Position numbers and translations under genes: made by a program | The notes under the pieces: generated by a model | Told to the model about the DNA's origin: nothing | Databases searched by the model: none | What the model saw: the letters and a program-made list of their open reading frames with translations, nothing else | NCBI RefSeq assembly: GCF_001428385.1 | Contig: NZ_LMSK01000001.1 | Coordinates: 63,355-127,354, forward strand | Direction of reading: 5' to 3' | Source: Rhodanobacter sp. Soil772 | Lineage (GTDB): Bacteria > Pseudomonadota > Gammaproteobacteria > Xanthomonadales > Rhodanobacteraceae | DNA: 64,000 bases | Shown: positions 1-8,754 of the stretch, in pieces | How positions within the stretch are numbered: position 1 is the stretch's first letter | Layout: each line of letters begins with the position of its first letter

Positions 1-36
1 GCCGCGCCGGCCGAGGCAGCCAGCGCCGGCGAATAA
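1..36 (+). CDS. 3' end of an unidentified protein (partial)
   Basis: The first bases read in frame as an alanine-rich tail ending in AAPAEAASAGE and a TAA stop at 34-36, followed 24 bases later by a strong intrinsic terminator. The terminator supports this being the true end of a gene that begins outside the window. Ala/Glu-rich tails of this sort occur on several ribosomal and stress proteins, but eleven residues are too few to name it. Confidence 0.5.
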   Translation, partial: AAPAEAASAGE

Positions 37-60
37 GCCGGGCGCCGCTGCAGTACGTCG

Positions 61-94
61 AAAGGCCCTTCCATCCGGAAGGGCCTTTTCTTTT
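61..94 (+). terminator. Rho-independent terminator
   Basis: A perfect 12-bp stem (AAAGGCCCTTCC / GGAAGGGCCTTT) with a 4-nt loop ATCC is followed by TCTTTT. It ends the transcript of the upstream partial gene and isolates the ABC transporter operon. Confidence 0.9.
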
Positions 95-200
95 CAGGCC
101 GCAGGCCAGTGTCTTGCGGTACATTGCAGGGCGAGCCGCGGCGTCGATCAGCAGACCCGCCCGCGCTCGACGCGACCCCCGCCACAGCCCACCGCCGGAC

Positions 201-1148
201 ATGATCGAGACCGACCAGCTCACCCGATGCTATGGCAACCTGACCGCAGTGGACGCGCTGAGCATTCGTGTCGAGCCCGGCCAGGTGCTCGGCCTGCTCG
301 GGCCCAACGGCGCCGGCAAGTCCACCGCGATGCGCATGATCGCCGGGTTCCTGGTGCCCACCTCGGGCACTGCGCGGGTTTGCGGCCATGACGTCGGCCG
401 CGAGCCGCTGAAGGCGAAGCGCGCGCTTGGCTACCTGCCCGAAGGCGCACCCAGCTACGGCGAGATGACGGTGCGCGAGTTCCTGCAGTTCATCGTGCGC
501 ATGCGCGGGCTCAAGGCCGAAGCCGGCTACCGGCAGTTCGACGCGGTGGTGCAGCAGCTGCAGCTGGAGGAAGTGCTGGGGCTGTGCATCGACACGCTGT
601 CGAAGGGCCTGCGCCGGCGCGTCGGCCTGGCCCAGGCGATCCTGCACGATCCGCCGGTGCTGATGCTGGACGAACCCACCGACGGCCTCGATCCGAACCA
701 GAAGCATGCGGTGCGCCAGCTGATCGACGCGATGGCGCGCGACCGCACCATCCTGATCTCCACCCATCTGCTGGAAGAAGTGCATGCGCTGTGCAACCGG
801 GTGGTGATCATCGCCCACGGCAAGCTGCTGGCGGATGCCACGCCGGCCGAGCTGGAGGCGCGCTCGCGCTATCACGGCGCGGTGTCGTTCAGTGCACCGG
901 GCAGCGGCATGTCGCAGGAGATGCTGGGCCGCCTGCCGCAGGTGGCGGCGATCGAGGTCGATCCGCTGGATGGCCGCATCACGGTGTTCCCGAAGCCGGG
1001 CGAGCGGATCCTGGAGCCGGTCGAGACGCTGCTGCGCGAGCAGGGCCTGGAGGTGTCGGAGATCCAGCTTGAGCGCGGCCGGCTGGATGAAGTGTTCCGC
1101 CAGATCACCACCGGCGGTGACGGCGATCTTGCCGGAGGCCACGCATGA
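201..1148 (+). CDS. ABC transporter ATP-binding protein, GldA-like
   Basis: Nucleotide-binding subunit of an ABC-2 type exporter. The Walker A box GPNGAGKST lies at residues 34-42, the signature appears as LSKGLRRRVGLAQA, and the Walker B box is VLMLDEP followed by a switch histidine in STHLLEEV. At 315 aa it matches GldA and related exporter ATPases, whose C-terminal extension of about 90 residues is also present. The start at 201 (MIETDQL) fits the family; the frame is open further upstream but that stretch is arginine-rich and implausible. The stop overlaps the next start (ATGA), so the two are translationally coupled. The transported substrate is unknown; in Bacteroidetes the related complex supports gliding, but it occurs widely elsewhere. 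Confidence 0.9.
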   Translation: MIETDQLTRCYGNLTAVDALSIRVEPGQVLGLLGPNGAGKSTAMRMIAGFLVPTSGTARVCGHDVGREPLKAKRALGYLPEGAPSYGEMTVREFLQFIVRMRGLKAEAGYRQFDAVVQQLQLEEVLGLCIDTLSKGLRRRVGLAQAILHDPPVLMLDEPTDGLDPNQKHAVRQLIDAMARDRTILISTHLLEEVHALCNRVVIIAHGKLLADATPAELEARSRYHGAVSFSAPGSGMSQEMLGRLPQVAAIEVDPLDGRITVFPKPGERILEPVETLLREQGLEVSEIQLERGRLDEVFRQITTGGDGDLAGGHA

Positions 1149-1879
1149 GTCCGGTCAGCGCCGTGCTGCGGCGCGAACTGCGCAGCTATTTCGTGACGCC
1201 AGTGGCGTACGTGTTCCTGGTGATCTTCCTGGTGCTGGCCGGCATCCTCACGTTCTACGCGGGCGATTTCTACGAGCGCGGCCAGGCCGACCTGCAGCCG
1301 TTCTTCATGATGCACCCGTGGCTGTACCTGATCCTGGTGCCGGCGATCACCATGCGCATGTGGGCGGAGGAAGCCAAGGGCGGCACGCTGGAACTGCTGC
1401 TGACCCTGCCGCTGACGCTGTGGCAGGCGATGCTGGGGAAGTTCCTCGCGGCGTGGCTGTTCATCGGGCTGGCGCTGGTGCTGACGTTTCCGGTCTGGAT
1501 CACCGTCAACTACCTGGGCTCGCCGGACAACGGCGTGATCCTGGCCGGCTACCTGGGCAGCTGGCTGATGGCGGGCAGCTTCATCGCGATCGGCGCCTGT
1601 CTGTCCGCGCTGACGCGCAGCCAGGTGGTGGCATTCATCCTCACCGCGCTGGTGTGCGTGTTGCTGATCCTGGTCGGCCAGCCGCAGGTGCTGGATTTCT
1701 TCTCCGGCACCTTGCCGCGCAAGCTGATCAACGCGGTGGCGCACTTGTCCATGCTGCGGCACTTCGAGGCGATCGCGCGCGGCGTGCTGGACATCCGCGA
1801 CCTGACGTACTTCCTGCTCAGCACGATCGGTTGGCTGATCACCGGCGTGCTGCTGCTCGACCTGAAACGGACGCGTTGA
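1145..1879 (+). CDS. ABC-2 type permease, GldF-like
   Basis: Integral membrane subunit of the exporter, 244 aa with about six hydrophobic helices, beginning with the cytoplasmic N-terminus VLRRELRSYFVTPVAYVFL that is typical of the ABC-2 permease family that includes GldF and NosY. The segment RMWAEEAKGGTLELLLTLPL is the conserved 'coupling' stretch of this family (E-E-x-x-x-G-T-x-E-x-L-L). Translation starts within the ATGA overlap with the ATPase gene, and the partner auxiliary protein begins 3 bases after its stop, so the three genes form one operon. The substrate cannot be deduced from sequence. Confidence 0.88.
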   Translation: MSPVSAVLRRELRSYFVTPVAYVFLVIFLVLAGILTFYAGDFYERGQADLQPFFMMHPWLYLILVPAITMRMWAEEAKGGTLELLLTLPLTLWQAMLGKFLAAWLFIGLALVLTFPVWITVNYLGSPDNGVILAGYLGSWLMAGSFIAIGACLSALTRSQVVAFILTALVCVLLILVGQPQVLDFFSGTLPRKLINAVAHLSMLRHFEAIARGVLDIRDLTYFLLSTIGWLITGVLLLDLKRTR

Positions 1880-1882
1880 GCC

Positions 1883-3799
1883 ATGCTCCGCTCGCGCCTG
1901 CATCGCCTGCTTACCACGCCGCTGCAACTGACCCGGCGCGGTGTGCTGTATGGCGCGCTGGTGCTGCTGGTGTTGCTGTTCGTGCCGTTGATCGTGGCCA
2001 GCAGCCGTTGGCTGCATGCGTCGCGGGTCGACCTCACTACCGACAAGCTGTACACCCTGACGCCGGGCACGCTGCACATCGTCGATACGCTGCAGCGGCC
2101 GCTGCGGCTGACCCTGTATTTCTCCGAACACGCCACCCGCGACCTGCCGCAACTGCGCAGCTACGAGCAGCGCGTGCGCGAGATGCTGCAGGAAATGGTG
2201 GCGCGCTCGCACGGGCATATCCGCCTGCAGATCATCGACCCGGTGCCGTATTCCGACGACGAGGCCAGCGCCGAAGGCAACGGCCTGACCGCGGCGAACG
2301 GCGGCAGCAACGGCGAGCGGGTGTTCTTCGGCCTGGCCGGCAGCGCCATGTCCGGCGGCCTCGAGAGCGAGGGCACGGACGACCGCGTGCCGGAAAAGAC
2401 GCTGGCGATCGCGTTCTTCGACCCGGCCCGCGAAGCCTTCCTGGAATACGACATCGCCAAGCTGCTGTACGAGTTGAACCAGACCAGCAAGCCGCCGATC
2501 GGGGTGATCAGTTCGCTGCCGGTCGCGGGCAACCCGATGCTCAGCGAGCAGCCGTGGACGGTGCTGCAGCAGCTCGGCCAGCTGTTCGACGTGAAGACGC
2601 TGGACTCATCCACGCTGCGGAAGGTCGACGACAGCATCAAGGTGCTGTTGCTGATCCATCCCAAGCGGCTGCCGCCCGACGCGCAGTACGCGATCGATCA
2701 GTACGTGCTGCGCGGCGGCCACCTGGCGGTGTTCGTCGATCCCGATGCGGAGCTTGACACCTCGCCGTACGGACCCGACAGCATCACCTTCCCCGATCAC
2801 GGCTCGGACCTGCCGCGGCTGTTCAAGGCCTGGGGAGTGAGTTACGACCCGCACAAGGTGGTGCTGGACCGCGCGCGTGCGCTGCAGATTGAGCTGGCCG
2901 GCAGCAGCCTCAACCATCCGGCGATGCTCGACCTGGGCGCGCAGGAACTGAATCGCAACGACGTGGTTACCGCCAGCCTGCAGCGCATCAACGTGTCCAC
3001 CACGGGCTACTTCGACCTGGCCGCGGATGCGCGCACGCGGCTGGTGCCGCTGCTGCAGAGCAGTGCCGAGGCCGAGGTGGTGGCGACCCAGCGGGTGCTG
3101 GATGCGAGCAGCGACCCCACGACCTTGTTGCAGGATTACAAGCCGGACAACGCGCATTACGTGCTGGCGGCGCGCCTGCGCGGCACCTTCGAGAGCGCGT
3201 TCCCCGAACGGGCCGGCGTGGCGGGCCATCGGGCCAAGTCGGCGCCGAATGCCGAGGTGATCCTGGTCGCCGACACCGACCTGCTCAGCGACCGGCTGTG
3301 GGTGGAGCCGCAGACCATCCTCGGCCAGACCATGATGCGGATCTTCGCCAACAACGGGGATTTCGTCACCAACCTGGTGGACAACCTCAGCGGTTCCTCG
3401 GCGCTGCTGTCGATCCGCGGCCGCTCCACCTCGCAGCGGCCGTTCACGCGGGTGCAGGCGCTGCGCAACGTGGCCGACCAGAAATTCCTGCAGAAGGAAC
3501 AGGAACTGGAGCAGGAACTGGCCGACACCCGGCGCCGGCTGGACGAGCTGCAGCCGGCCAAGGGTGGCCACGCCAGCACGGCCACCGCCGAACAGCGCCG
3601 CGAGATCGAGCAGTTCCGCCAGCGCCAGCTGGCGATCAACAAGGAATTGCGTGACGTGCAGCACCAGCTCAACGCCGAGATCGACGCGCTCGGCCTGCGC
3701 CTGAAGTTCATCAACATCGTGCTGGTGCCGGCGCTGGTGGTGCTGCTCGGCCTGCTGTACGGCTGGCGGCGCACCAGGTACAGCCGCCAGCGGCGTTGA
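1883..3799 (+). CDS. GldG-like ABC transporter auxiliary protein
   Basis: A 638-aa protein anchored by an N-terminal helix (about residues 17-40, LYGALVLLVLLFVPLIV) and a C-terminal helix (about 608-628, INIVLVPALVVLLGLLYG), with a large extracytoplasmic region between them. It matches the architecture of the 'ABC-type uncharacterised transport system, auxiliary component' family that includes GldG, with the characteristic opening VDLTTDKLYTLTPGT. A region around residues 530-600 is rich in Glu, Gln and Leu and probably forms a coiled coil. It is the third gene of the operon and probably works with the permease; whether the complex exports or acts as a mechanochemical device is unknown. Confidence 0.85.
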   Translation: MLRSRLHRLLTTPLQLTRRGVLYGALVLLVLLFVPLIVASSRWLHASRVDLTTDKLYTLTPGTLHIVDTLQRPLRLTLYFSEHATRDLPQLRSYEQRVREMLQEMVARSHGHIRLQIIDPVPYSDDEASAEGNGLTAANGGSNGERVFFGLAGSAMSGGLESEGTDDRVPEKTLAIAFFDPAREAFLEYDIAKLLYELNQTSKPPIGVISSLPVAGNPMLSEQPWTVLQQLGQLFDVKTLDSSTLRKVDDSIKVLLLIHPKRLPPDAQYAIDQYVLRGGHLAVFVDPDAELDTSPYGPDSITFPDHGSDLPRLFKAWGVSYDPHKVVLDRARALQIELAGSSLNHPAMLDLGAQELNRNDVVTASLQRINVSTTGYFDLAADARTRLVPLLQSSAEAEVVATQRVLDASSDPTTLLQDYKPDNAHYVLAARLRGTFESAFPERAGVAGHRAKSAPNAEVILVADTDLLSDRLWVEPQTILGQTMMRIFANNGDFVTNLVDNLSGSSALLSIRGRSTSQRPFTRVQALRNVADQKFLQKEQELEQELADTRRRLDELQPAKGGHASTATAEQRREIEQFRQRQLAINKELRDVQHQLNAEIDALGLRLKFINIVLVPALVVLLGLLYGWRRTRYSRQRR

Positions 3800-3911
3800 G
3801 AGCGGCAATCTGTCGCAAGAGCGCGGCACCGCTGCGGCTGACTCTGCCGACGCGCGGCATTATGCTGGGAGGTCGCCGGCCGTTGCCGGCGCAGACAGAA
3901 GTGCCGGTGCA

Positions 3912-4793
3912 GTGACCGCAATCTTGTTGAAATGGATCGTGCCGTGGGAGTTCTCGTGGGTCTTGCTCGCGTGCTTCGTGTCGGCCAGCGTGCTGTATCT
4001 GCGCGGCAGTCGCCGCCTGCCGGTGAGCTTCGGCCGCAAGCTGGCGTTCTGGTGCGGCATGGCGATCATCTACCTGTCGCTGCACACGTACCTGGATTAC
4101 TACGCCGAGCATGAGTTCTTCATGCACCGCATCCAGCAGCTGCTGCTGCATCACCTGGCGCCGCTGCTGATCGTCACCGCGTATCCGGCCACGGTGTTGC
4201 GCGCCGGCCTGCCGCTGGCCTGGCGGGTGCGCCTGCTGCGGCCGCTGCAGCGTTCGTGGCCGTGGCGGCTGACCGCCGGGGTGCTGCTGAATCCCACCGT
4301 GGCGACGTTGCTGTTCATCGCCTTCATCCTGGTCTGGCTGATCCCGTCCATGCAGACGCTGGCGATGCTGGACTGGCGCATCTACCGCTTCATGAACTGG
4401 AGCATGTTGATCAGCGGCTTCGCTTACTGGTCGCTGGTGCTGGACCACCGGCCGCATCCGCCGGGGCGGATGACCGCCGGGCTGCGCGTGCTGTCGCCGG
4501 CGATCACGATGACGCCGCAGATCATCGCCGGCGCAATCATCACGTTTTCCAAGACCGACCTGTACCCGATCTTCGAGATCTGCGGCCGCGCGTTCACCTT
4601 CAACGTGCTGACCGGACAGCTGATCGGCGGCGTGATCATCTGGGTGCCGTCGGCGCTGGTGGAATCGATCGGTGGCCTGATGGCGCTGCGCATGTGGCTG
4701 CGGCTGTCGCGCAACGGTCGCTTGCCGCGCAAGCCGCTGCGTCGGCCCGCGGCGCGCCGCGCGGCCGTGGTCGATACGGTCGTGCCGGACTGA
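3912..4793 (+). CDS. ctaG: Cytochrome c oxidase assembly protein, CtaG (caa3-type) family
   Basis: A 293-aa polytopic membrane protein with about seven hydrophobic helices, of the caa3_CtaG family, which is needed for assembly of the copper centre of haem-copper oxidases. The start is a GTG at 3912 (MTAILLKWIVPWEFSW); no in-frame ATG lies before the first helix and the ribosome site is weak. Conserved-looking histidines occur in MHRIQQLLLHHLAP and in the LDHRPHPPG loop. It is convergent with the PCuAC/SCO operon, two other oxidase copper-delivery proteins, which supports the role. It should not be confused with the unrelated Cox11 protein, also called CtaG. Confidence 0.87.
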   Translation: MTAILLKWIVPWEFSWVLLACFVSASVLYLRGSRRLPVSFGRKLAFWCGMAIIYLSLHTYLDYYAEHEFFMHRIQQLLLHHLAPLLIVTAYPATVLRAGLPLAWRVRLLRPLQRSWPWRLTAGVLLNPTVATLLFIAFILVWLIPSMQTLAMLDWRIYRFMNWSMLISGFAYWSLVLDHRPHPPGRMTAGLRVLSPAITMTPQIIAGAIITFSKTDLYPIFEICGRAFTFNVLTGQLIGGVIIWVPSALVESIGGLMALRMWLRLSRNGRLPRKPLRRPAARRAAVVDTVVPD

Positions 4794-4807
4794 GTTTCGC
4801 CGCGGGC

Positions 4808-5317
4808 TCAGTGGTCGTGCGGCATCGCGCCGTGGTCCATCGCCGGCATCGCGTGGTCGGTGTGTCCGTCGCCGGCGTCCAGCGCATTCGCCGGGCGCGC
4901 AATGAAGTCGGTAGCCAGCGTGCTGCCATCGCCGAACTGCAGCGTCAGCGTGACGGTGTCGCCCGGTTTCACCGGCGCGTTCGGCTGCATCAGCATCAGG
5001 TGGTAGCCGGCCGGCGCCAGCTCCGCCTTGCCGTGCGCAGGCACGTTCAGCGCGTCGACCATGCTCATGCGGCTCATGCCGCCCGCGCGCGAACTCTGGT
5101 GCAGCATCACCTCGGCGTACACCGTGCTGCCGGCGCCGCGCAGCGCGACCGGCTGCTCGCCATCGTTTTCCAGCGTGACGTAGGCACCGGCCGGCAGCGC
5201 GCCGGGCAGCACGCGGATCCAGGCGTGGCTGGCGCGGATGTGGTCGGCGTCGGTGGCGTGGGCGCCGCCGGCCAGCAGCAGGCCGGCCAGCAGCAACGAC
5301 AACGTGGATGACTTCAT
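4808..5317 (-). CDS. Periplasmic copper chaperone PCu(A)C
   Basis: A secreted 169-aa protein with a clear signal peptide (MKSSTLSLLLAGLLLAGGAHA). The family's copper-binding motif H(M)X10MX21HXM is intact: His73, Met84, His106 and Met108 fall at exactly the expected spacing. An extra C-terminal tail rich in His, Met and Asp (about residues 150-169) may add low-affinity copper sites. PCu(A)C hands Cu(I) to the CuA or CuB site of cytochrome oxidase. Its start codon overlaps the stop of the SCO gene (ATGA), making a two-gene operon, and ctaG lies convergently just beyond it. Confidence 0.93.
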   Translation of the reverse strand: MKSSTLSLLLAGLLLAGGAHATDADHIRASHAWIRVLPGALPAGAYVTLENDGEQPVALRGAGSTVYAEVMLHQSSRAGGMSRMSMVDALNVPAHGKAELAPAGYHLMLMQPNAPVKPGDTVTLTLQFGDGSTLATDFIARPANALDAGDGHTDHAMPAMDHGAMPHDH

Positions 5318-5931
5318 GGGGTGGCTCCGGTGTCGAGCAGCAGGTGCAGGTCGTGCACCAGGTCGTCCTGCGAGGCGGACGGCGTGGCCAGCACGCGGGC
5401 GCGGCCGTCGCGGTCGAACACGTAGATCGCCGAGCTGTGGCTGACTTCGTAGGCGCCGTCGGCGGAGCTGGGCTCGCGGGTGAACGCCGAGCGGTAGCGC
5501 TTGCTCAGCGCTTCGACCGCGCGGGCGCTGCCGGTAAGGCCGATCGCGCGCGGGTCGAACGCGTTGACATAGGCATGCATGATCGCCGGGGTGTCGCGCG
5601 CCGGGTCGACGCTGACGAACAGGATCCGCGCGCCGTCGGCCAGCGGCCCCAGCCGCTGCATCACCACGTGCAATTGCGCCAGGGTCAGCGGGCAGACGTC
5701 GGGACAGTGGGTGTAGCCGAAGTACAGCACCGCCACCTTGCCGCGGTAGTCGGCGCCGGTGACGGCCTTGCCGCTGTCGTCGGTGAGCTTGAAGTCGAGG
5801 TCGGGCATGTGTCCGCTGATGTTGGTCAGCCGGAACGGCAGCGGTTCGCCGCGGTGGCAGCCGCCCAACAGCAGGCCGGCGGCAAGCAACAGGAACAGCA
5901 GGGCGGGGCGCAGCCAGTGGCGAGGCTTCAT
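5314..5931 (-). CDS. SCO1/SenC family copper chaperone lipoprotein
   Basis: A 205-aa thioredoxin-fold protein for copper insertion into cytochrome oxidase. It starts with a lipoprotein signal (lipobox LLGGC, lipidated Cys25). The metal/redox motif CPDVC gives Cys76 and Cys80, and the third ligand is His165 in EVSHSSAIYVFD. I chose the start at 5931 because an AGGA ribosome site lies about eight bases upstream and it opens directly into the signal peptide; two in-frame ATGs further upstream have poor sites. It is the first gene of an operon with PCuAC and is divergent from the DUF423 gene. Confidence 0.92.
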   Translation of the reverse strand: MKPRHWLRPALLFLLLAAGLLLGGCHRGEPLPFRLTNISGHMPDLDFKLTDDSGKAVTGADYRGKVAVLYFGYTHCPDVCPLTLAQLHVVMQRLGPLADGARILFVSVDPARDTPAIMHAYVNAFDPRAIGLTGSARAVEALSKRYRSAFTREPSSADGAYEVSHSSAIYVFDRDGRARVLATPSASQDDLVHDLHLLLDTGATP

Positions 5932-6012
5932 GCGAGAATCCTGGGTCTTCATCCGTTCAAGCATACGACACCGGCCGCGTTGCCGGGTCCGCCGACCAGG
6001 GATACGAACCCG

Positions 6013-6390
6013 ATGCGACAACCTGTCAGTACCCGCATCGCCCTGCTGGTCGGCATCACCGGCGCCAGCGCGGTGCTGCTGGGCGCCTTCGGCGCGCATG
6101 CGCTGCGCGGCGTACTCGATGCCCGTGGCACCGAGTTGTGGCATACGGCGGTGAGCTACCACGCGTGGCATGCGCTGGCGCTGGCTTTGGCGGCCGGGCT
6201 GGGGCGCGGCCGCAGTGGGCGCGTCGCGGTGGCGGCATTCGCCGTCGGCATCGTGCTGTTCAGCGGCAGCCTGTACGCATTGGCGTTGGGTGCGCCGCGC
6301 TGGGTCGGGATCATCACGCCGTTCGGCGGGCTCGCCTTCGTTGCCGGCTGGCTCGCGCTCGGGTGGGCGTTGCGCACGCGTAACGAATAA
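6013..6390 (+). CDS. DUF423 family membrane protein
   Basis: A 125-aa protein with four predicted membrane helices, matching the small DUF423 family (YgdD in E. coli). The diagnostic stretch LGAFGAHALRG is present near residue 25, followed by WHTAVSYHAWHALAL and, near the C-terminus, ITPFGGLAFVAGW. The molecular role of the family is unknown. It is divergent from the SCO gene, with only 81 bases between them, so both promoters must lie in that gap. Confidence 0.88.
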   Translation: MRQPVSTRIALLVGITGASAVLLGAFGAHALRGVLDARGTELWHTAVSYHAWHALALALAAGLGRGRSGRVAVAAFAVGIVLFSGSLYALALGAPRWVGIITPFGGLAFVAGWLALGWALRTRNE

Positions 6391-6439
6391 TTCTTGCAGG
6401 CGTCATCCCGTGGTCATGGCCGGTTGCGATGGTGCCGGC

Positions 6440-6853
6440 ATGAACACGCAGATCGCCCTTCACCATCGATCCCTTGCGGCGTGGCCACCCGGCCACCTTC
6501 CCCGCAGCCTGCCGGTCATCGTGCTGCTCGCGCTGTTGTCGGCAGGCTTGCTGTGGTGGTGCTGGCCGGCTGCCGATCGTGCGGCGGAAGCGCCTTCGAC
6601 CCAGCAACTCGTGCACTGGCAGGACGCGGATCACGATTGGCTGCTGGTGGTCGATCCGGCGACCCGCGAGCTGGTGGTCTACGACGCCACCGACGGCCGC
6701 CCGCTGGAGCGGCTCGGCGCGGACGACGGCTTGCCGGACGTACAGTCGATCGCGCAGCAGGGGTCGTGGTTGTTCGTGACGGGCCGGCAGCAGCCGAAGG
6801 TGCGCCTGCTGAAGTTGCCGGAGCTGCAGGCGGTTGCCATGAGCGGCCGCTAG
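6440..6853 (+). CDS. Hypothetical membrane-anchored protein
   Basis: A 137-aa protein of unknown family. A single hydrophobic helix (about residues 24-42, LPVIVLLALLSAGLLWWCW) is followed by a soluble domain predicted to face the periplasm, with a beta-rich look (WLLVVDPATRELVVYDATDG). An in-frame ATG at 6416 is an alternative start adding eight residues. Its last codons overlap the end of the convergent CPBP gene by four bases. No motif suggests a function; codon use and GC look like the neighbours, which supports it being a real gene. Confidence 0.55.
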   Translation: MNTQIALHHRSLAAWPPGHLPRSLPVIVLLALLSAGLLWWCWPAADRAAEAPSTQQLVHWQDADHDWLLVVDPATRELVVYDATDGRPLERLGADDGLPDVQSIAQQGSWLFVTGRQQPKVRLLKLPELQAVAMSGR

Positions 6854-7620
6854 AAACCGCCGGCCAGCGGCAGGGCCACGTGCAGGATCAGGTCGGCGCA
6901 GAAGTGCGCCAGCATCGCGTGCTCCAGCCCGTACTTCCAGAACAGGCCGCCGAAGGCGATGCCGACCACGGCGTTGAGCAGCACGATGCGCGCCACCAGC
7001 AGCGGCGAGCCGAGCAGGCCGGCAGCCTGCGCGGCGGGCAGGTGGCCGGCGCCGAACAGCAGCGCGGCCAGCACGATCGCCAGCACGAACATCCACGGTC
7101 GAGCCACGCGCCGGTTGCAGCGCGCCAGCAGCCACACCAGCGCGCTGACCAGCAGCAGCCGGGACAGCACTTCCTCCACGATGCCGCCATAGAACGAAGC
7201 CAGCACGCCACGCCACACCTGTATGGTGTCCTCCGCATGCTTCGGGCCGAGTAGCGACAAACCGCCCACCAGCAGCGCCATCAGCACACCGATCAGGACG
7301 GCCAGCCACCAGTGCGGGCGCCGTGCCGGATCGCGCGGGCGCCGGTACACCCAGGCGCGCAGCCAGGGTGCATCGAGGCCGTACGGCGCGCCCAGGTACA
7401 GGCCAAGCCAGCCCAGCAGCCAGCACGGCATGCCGGTCTGCGCTGCCGCGGCCAGCACGATGACCGGCAAAGGCAACGGCAGCGCGGCGAATTTCTGCGG
7501 CGTCAGCGCCATCAGGTACGGCATCAACGCCAGCGTGGCCAGCACGCCGGCGATGCCGAACAGCGCGGCGAGTTTCAGGTGCGGTCCGTTGACCGGCAGG
7601 ATGGACGGGTTGGCAGACAT
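6850..7620 (-). CDS. CPBP family intramembrane metalloprotease
   Basis: A 256-aa polytopic membrane protein of the CPBP (CAAX protease and bacteriocin-processing, ABI) family. All three family motifs are visible: EExxxR (Glu149, Glu150, Arg154 in VEEVLSRLL), FxxxH (FGAGH, His193) and the third motif as HFCAD (His239, Asp243; Asn is commoner than Asp there). These residues coordinate metal within the membrane in the Rce1-type fold. It lies 25 bases downstream of the ribbon-helix-helix gene on the same strand and may be the last gene of the SPFH operon. Substrates are unknown. Confidence 0.88.
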   Translation of the reverse strand: MSANPSILPVNGPHLKLAALFGIAGVLATLALMPYLMALTPQKFAALPLPLPVIVLAAAAQTGMPCWLLGWLGLYLGAPYGLDAPWLRAWVYRRPRDPARRPHWWLAVLIGVLMALLVGGLSLLGPKHAEDTIQVWRGVLASFYGGIVEEVLSRLLLVSALVWLLARCNRRVARPWMFVLAIVLAALLFGAGHLPAAQAAGLLGSPLLVARIVLLNAVVGIAFGGLFWKYGLEHAMLAHFCADLILHVALPLAGGF

Positions 7621-7645
7621 GCGTGCGTACTTCCTCGTGAGCGGT

Positions 7646-7840
7646 TCAATCCGCGTCGCTGTCGTCGACTGCCGGCCTGGTCGGGCCGGCCTTCAGGCGA
7701 CCGGCCTTGCGCAACGCCTCGCGCAGCACGTATTCGATCTGTGCGTTGACGCTGCGCAACTCGTCGTCCGACCAGCGCTGCATTGCGTCCAGCACCGTGG
7801 CGCTGATGCGCAGCGGGTAGGCTTTTTTCTCGACGGCCAT
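7646..7840 (-). CDS. Arc-like ribbon-helix-helix DNA-binding protein
   Basis: A 64-aa protein with the layout of an Arc/MetJ-type regulator: a short strand (KKAYPLRIS) that would insert in the DNA major groove as a dimer, then two helices ([15 protein letters not shown] and [18 protein letters not shown]), ending in a charged disordered tail. The phrase [18 protein letters not shown] is very typical of the Arc-like family. It begins 9 bases after the SPFH gene stop, so the two are co-transcribed. A perfect palindrome just upstream of the SPFH start (8755-8775) is a plausible autoregulatory operator; that link is inference. Confidence 0.8.
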   Translation of the reverse strand: MAVEKKAYPLRISATVLDAMQRWSDDELRSVNAQIEYVLREALRKAGRLKAGPTRPAVDDSDAD

Positions 7841-7849
7841 CGCGACGCG

Positions 7850-8725
7850 TCAGTACAGCGTGCCGGTATTCAGCACCGGCTGGGTACCACGCTCGCCGCA
7901 CAGCACCACCAGCAGGTTGCTGACCATCGCCGCCTTGCGCTCCTCGTCCAGGTTCACCACGCCGCGCTGGCTGAGCTGGTCCAGCGCCATCTCGACCATG
8001 CTCACCGCGCCCTCGACGATCTTCGTGCGGGCGGCGATGATCGCGCCGGCCTGCTGCCGCTGCAGCATCGCCTGGGCGATTTCCTGGGCGTAGGCGAGGT
8101 GGCTGATGCGTGCCTCGACCACCTGCACGCCGGCCTTGCCCAGGCGTGCCTGGATCTCGTCGCGCAGGTGCGAGTTGATCACGTCGCCATGGCTGCGCAG
8201 CGACGGCTTGCCGTCGTCATGGGCGTCGTACGGGTAGCTCTGCGCCATCTGCCGCAACGCCGATTCGCTCTGGATGTGCACGTAGTTCTCGTAGTCGTCG
8301 ACGCAGAACACCGCCTCGGCCGTATCCAGCACCTGCCACACCACCACCGCGCCGATCTCGATCGGGTTGCCGTCGTTGTCGTTGACCTTCAGTTTGCCGC
8401 TCTCGAAATTGCGCACGCGCAGCGAGATGCGCCGCCGGCTGTAGAACGGATTGGTCCAGCGCAGGCCTTCCATGCGCACGGTGCCGGCGTACTTGCCGAA
8501 CAGCTGCAGCACCTGGCCCTCGTTCGGAGCGACCTGGAAGAAGCCCTTGAGCATGAAGCCATCGACGGCCAGCAGGACCACGCCCATCAGCAGCTTGGTC
8601 AGCGGCGGCGCTTCGGGCTGGGCGTGGATGGCCGAGATCAGCAAGGCCGCGCCGATGCCGGCCAGCACCAGGCACAGTCCGATGAAGGGAATGCCTGCGA
8701 CGGAAAAGCCATTGCGTTCGTTCAT
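7850..8725 (-). CDS. SPFH/Band 7 domain membrane protein
   Basis: A 291-aa SPFH (stomatin/prohibitin/flotillin/HflK) protein with two closely spaced N-terminal helices (about residues 10-30 and 43-60), then the SPFH core ([20 protein letters not shown] through [23 protein letters not shown]) and a C-terminal helical region likely to oligomerise. Such proteins scaffold membrane microdomains and often regulate membrane proteases. I placed the start at 8725, preceded by AGGGAGA, rather than further upstream. It heads a run with the ribbon-helix-helix gene and, 25 bases on, a CPBP protease, an arrangement that suggests a membrane quality-control unit. Confidence 0.88.
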   Translation of the reverse strand: MNERNGFSVAGIPFIGLCLVLAGIGAALLISAIHAQPEAPPLTKLLMGVVLLAVDGFMLKGFFQVAPNEGQVLQLFGKYAGTVRMEGLRWTNPFYSRRRISLRVRNFESGKLKVNDNDGNPIEIGAVVVWQVLDTAEAVFCVDDYENYVHIQSESALRQMAQSYPYDAHDDGKPSLRSHGDVINSHLRDEIQARLGKAGVQVVEARISHLAYAQEIAQAMLQRQQAGAIIAARTKIVEGAVSMVEMALDQLSQRGVVNLDEERKAAMVSNLLVVLCGERGTQPVLNTGTLY

Positions 8726-8754
8726 GGATGTTGTCTCCCTTGGGGTGTGCGAAT

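Noticed and set aside
835-3829. Long overlapping frames on both strands across the ABC operon (e.g. 835-2757 +, 872-2218 -, 2606-3829 -)
   Set aside because: They are rich in Arg, Gln, Ala and Pro with no motif and lie opposite or across genes with clear family signatures. High GC makes such open frames common.
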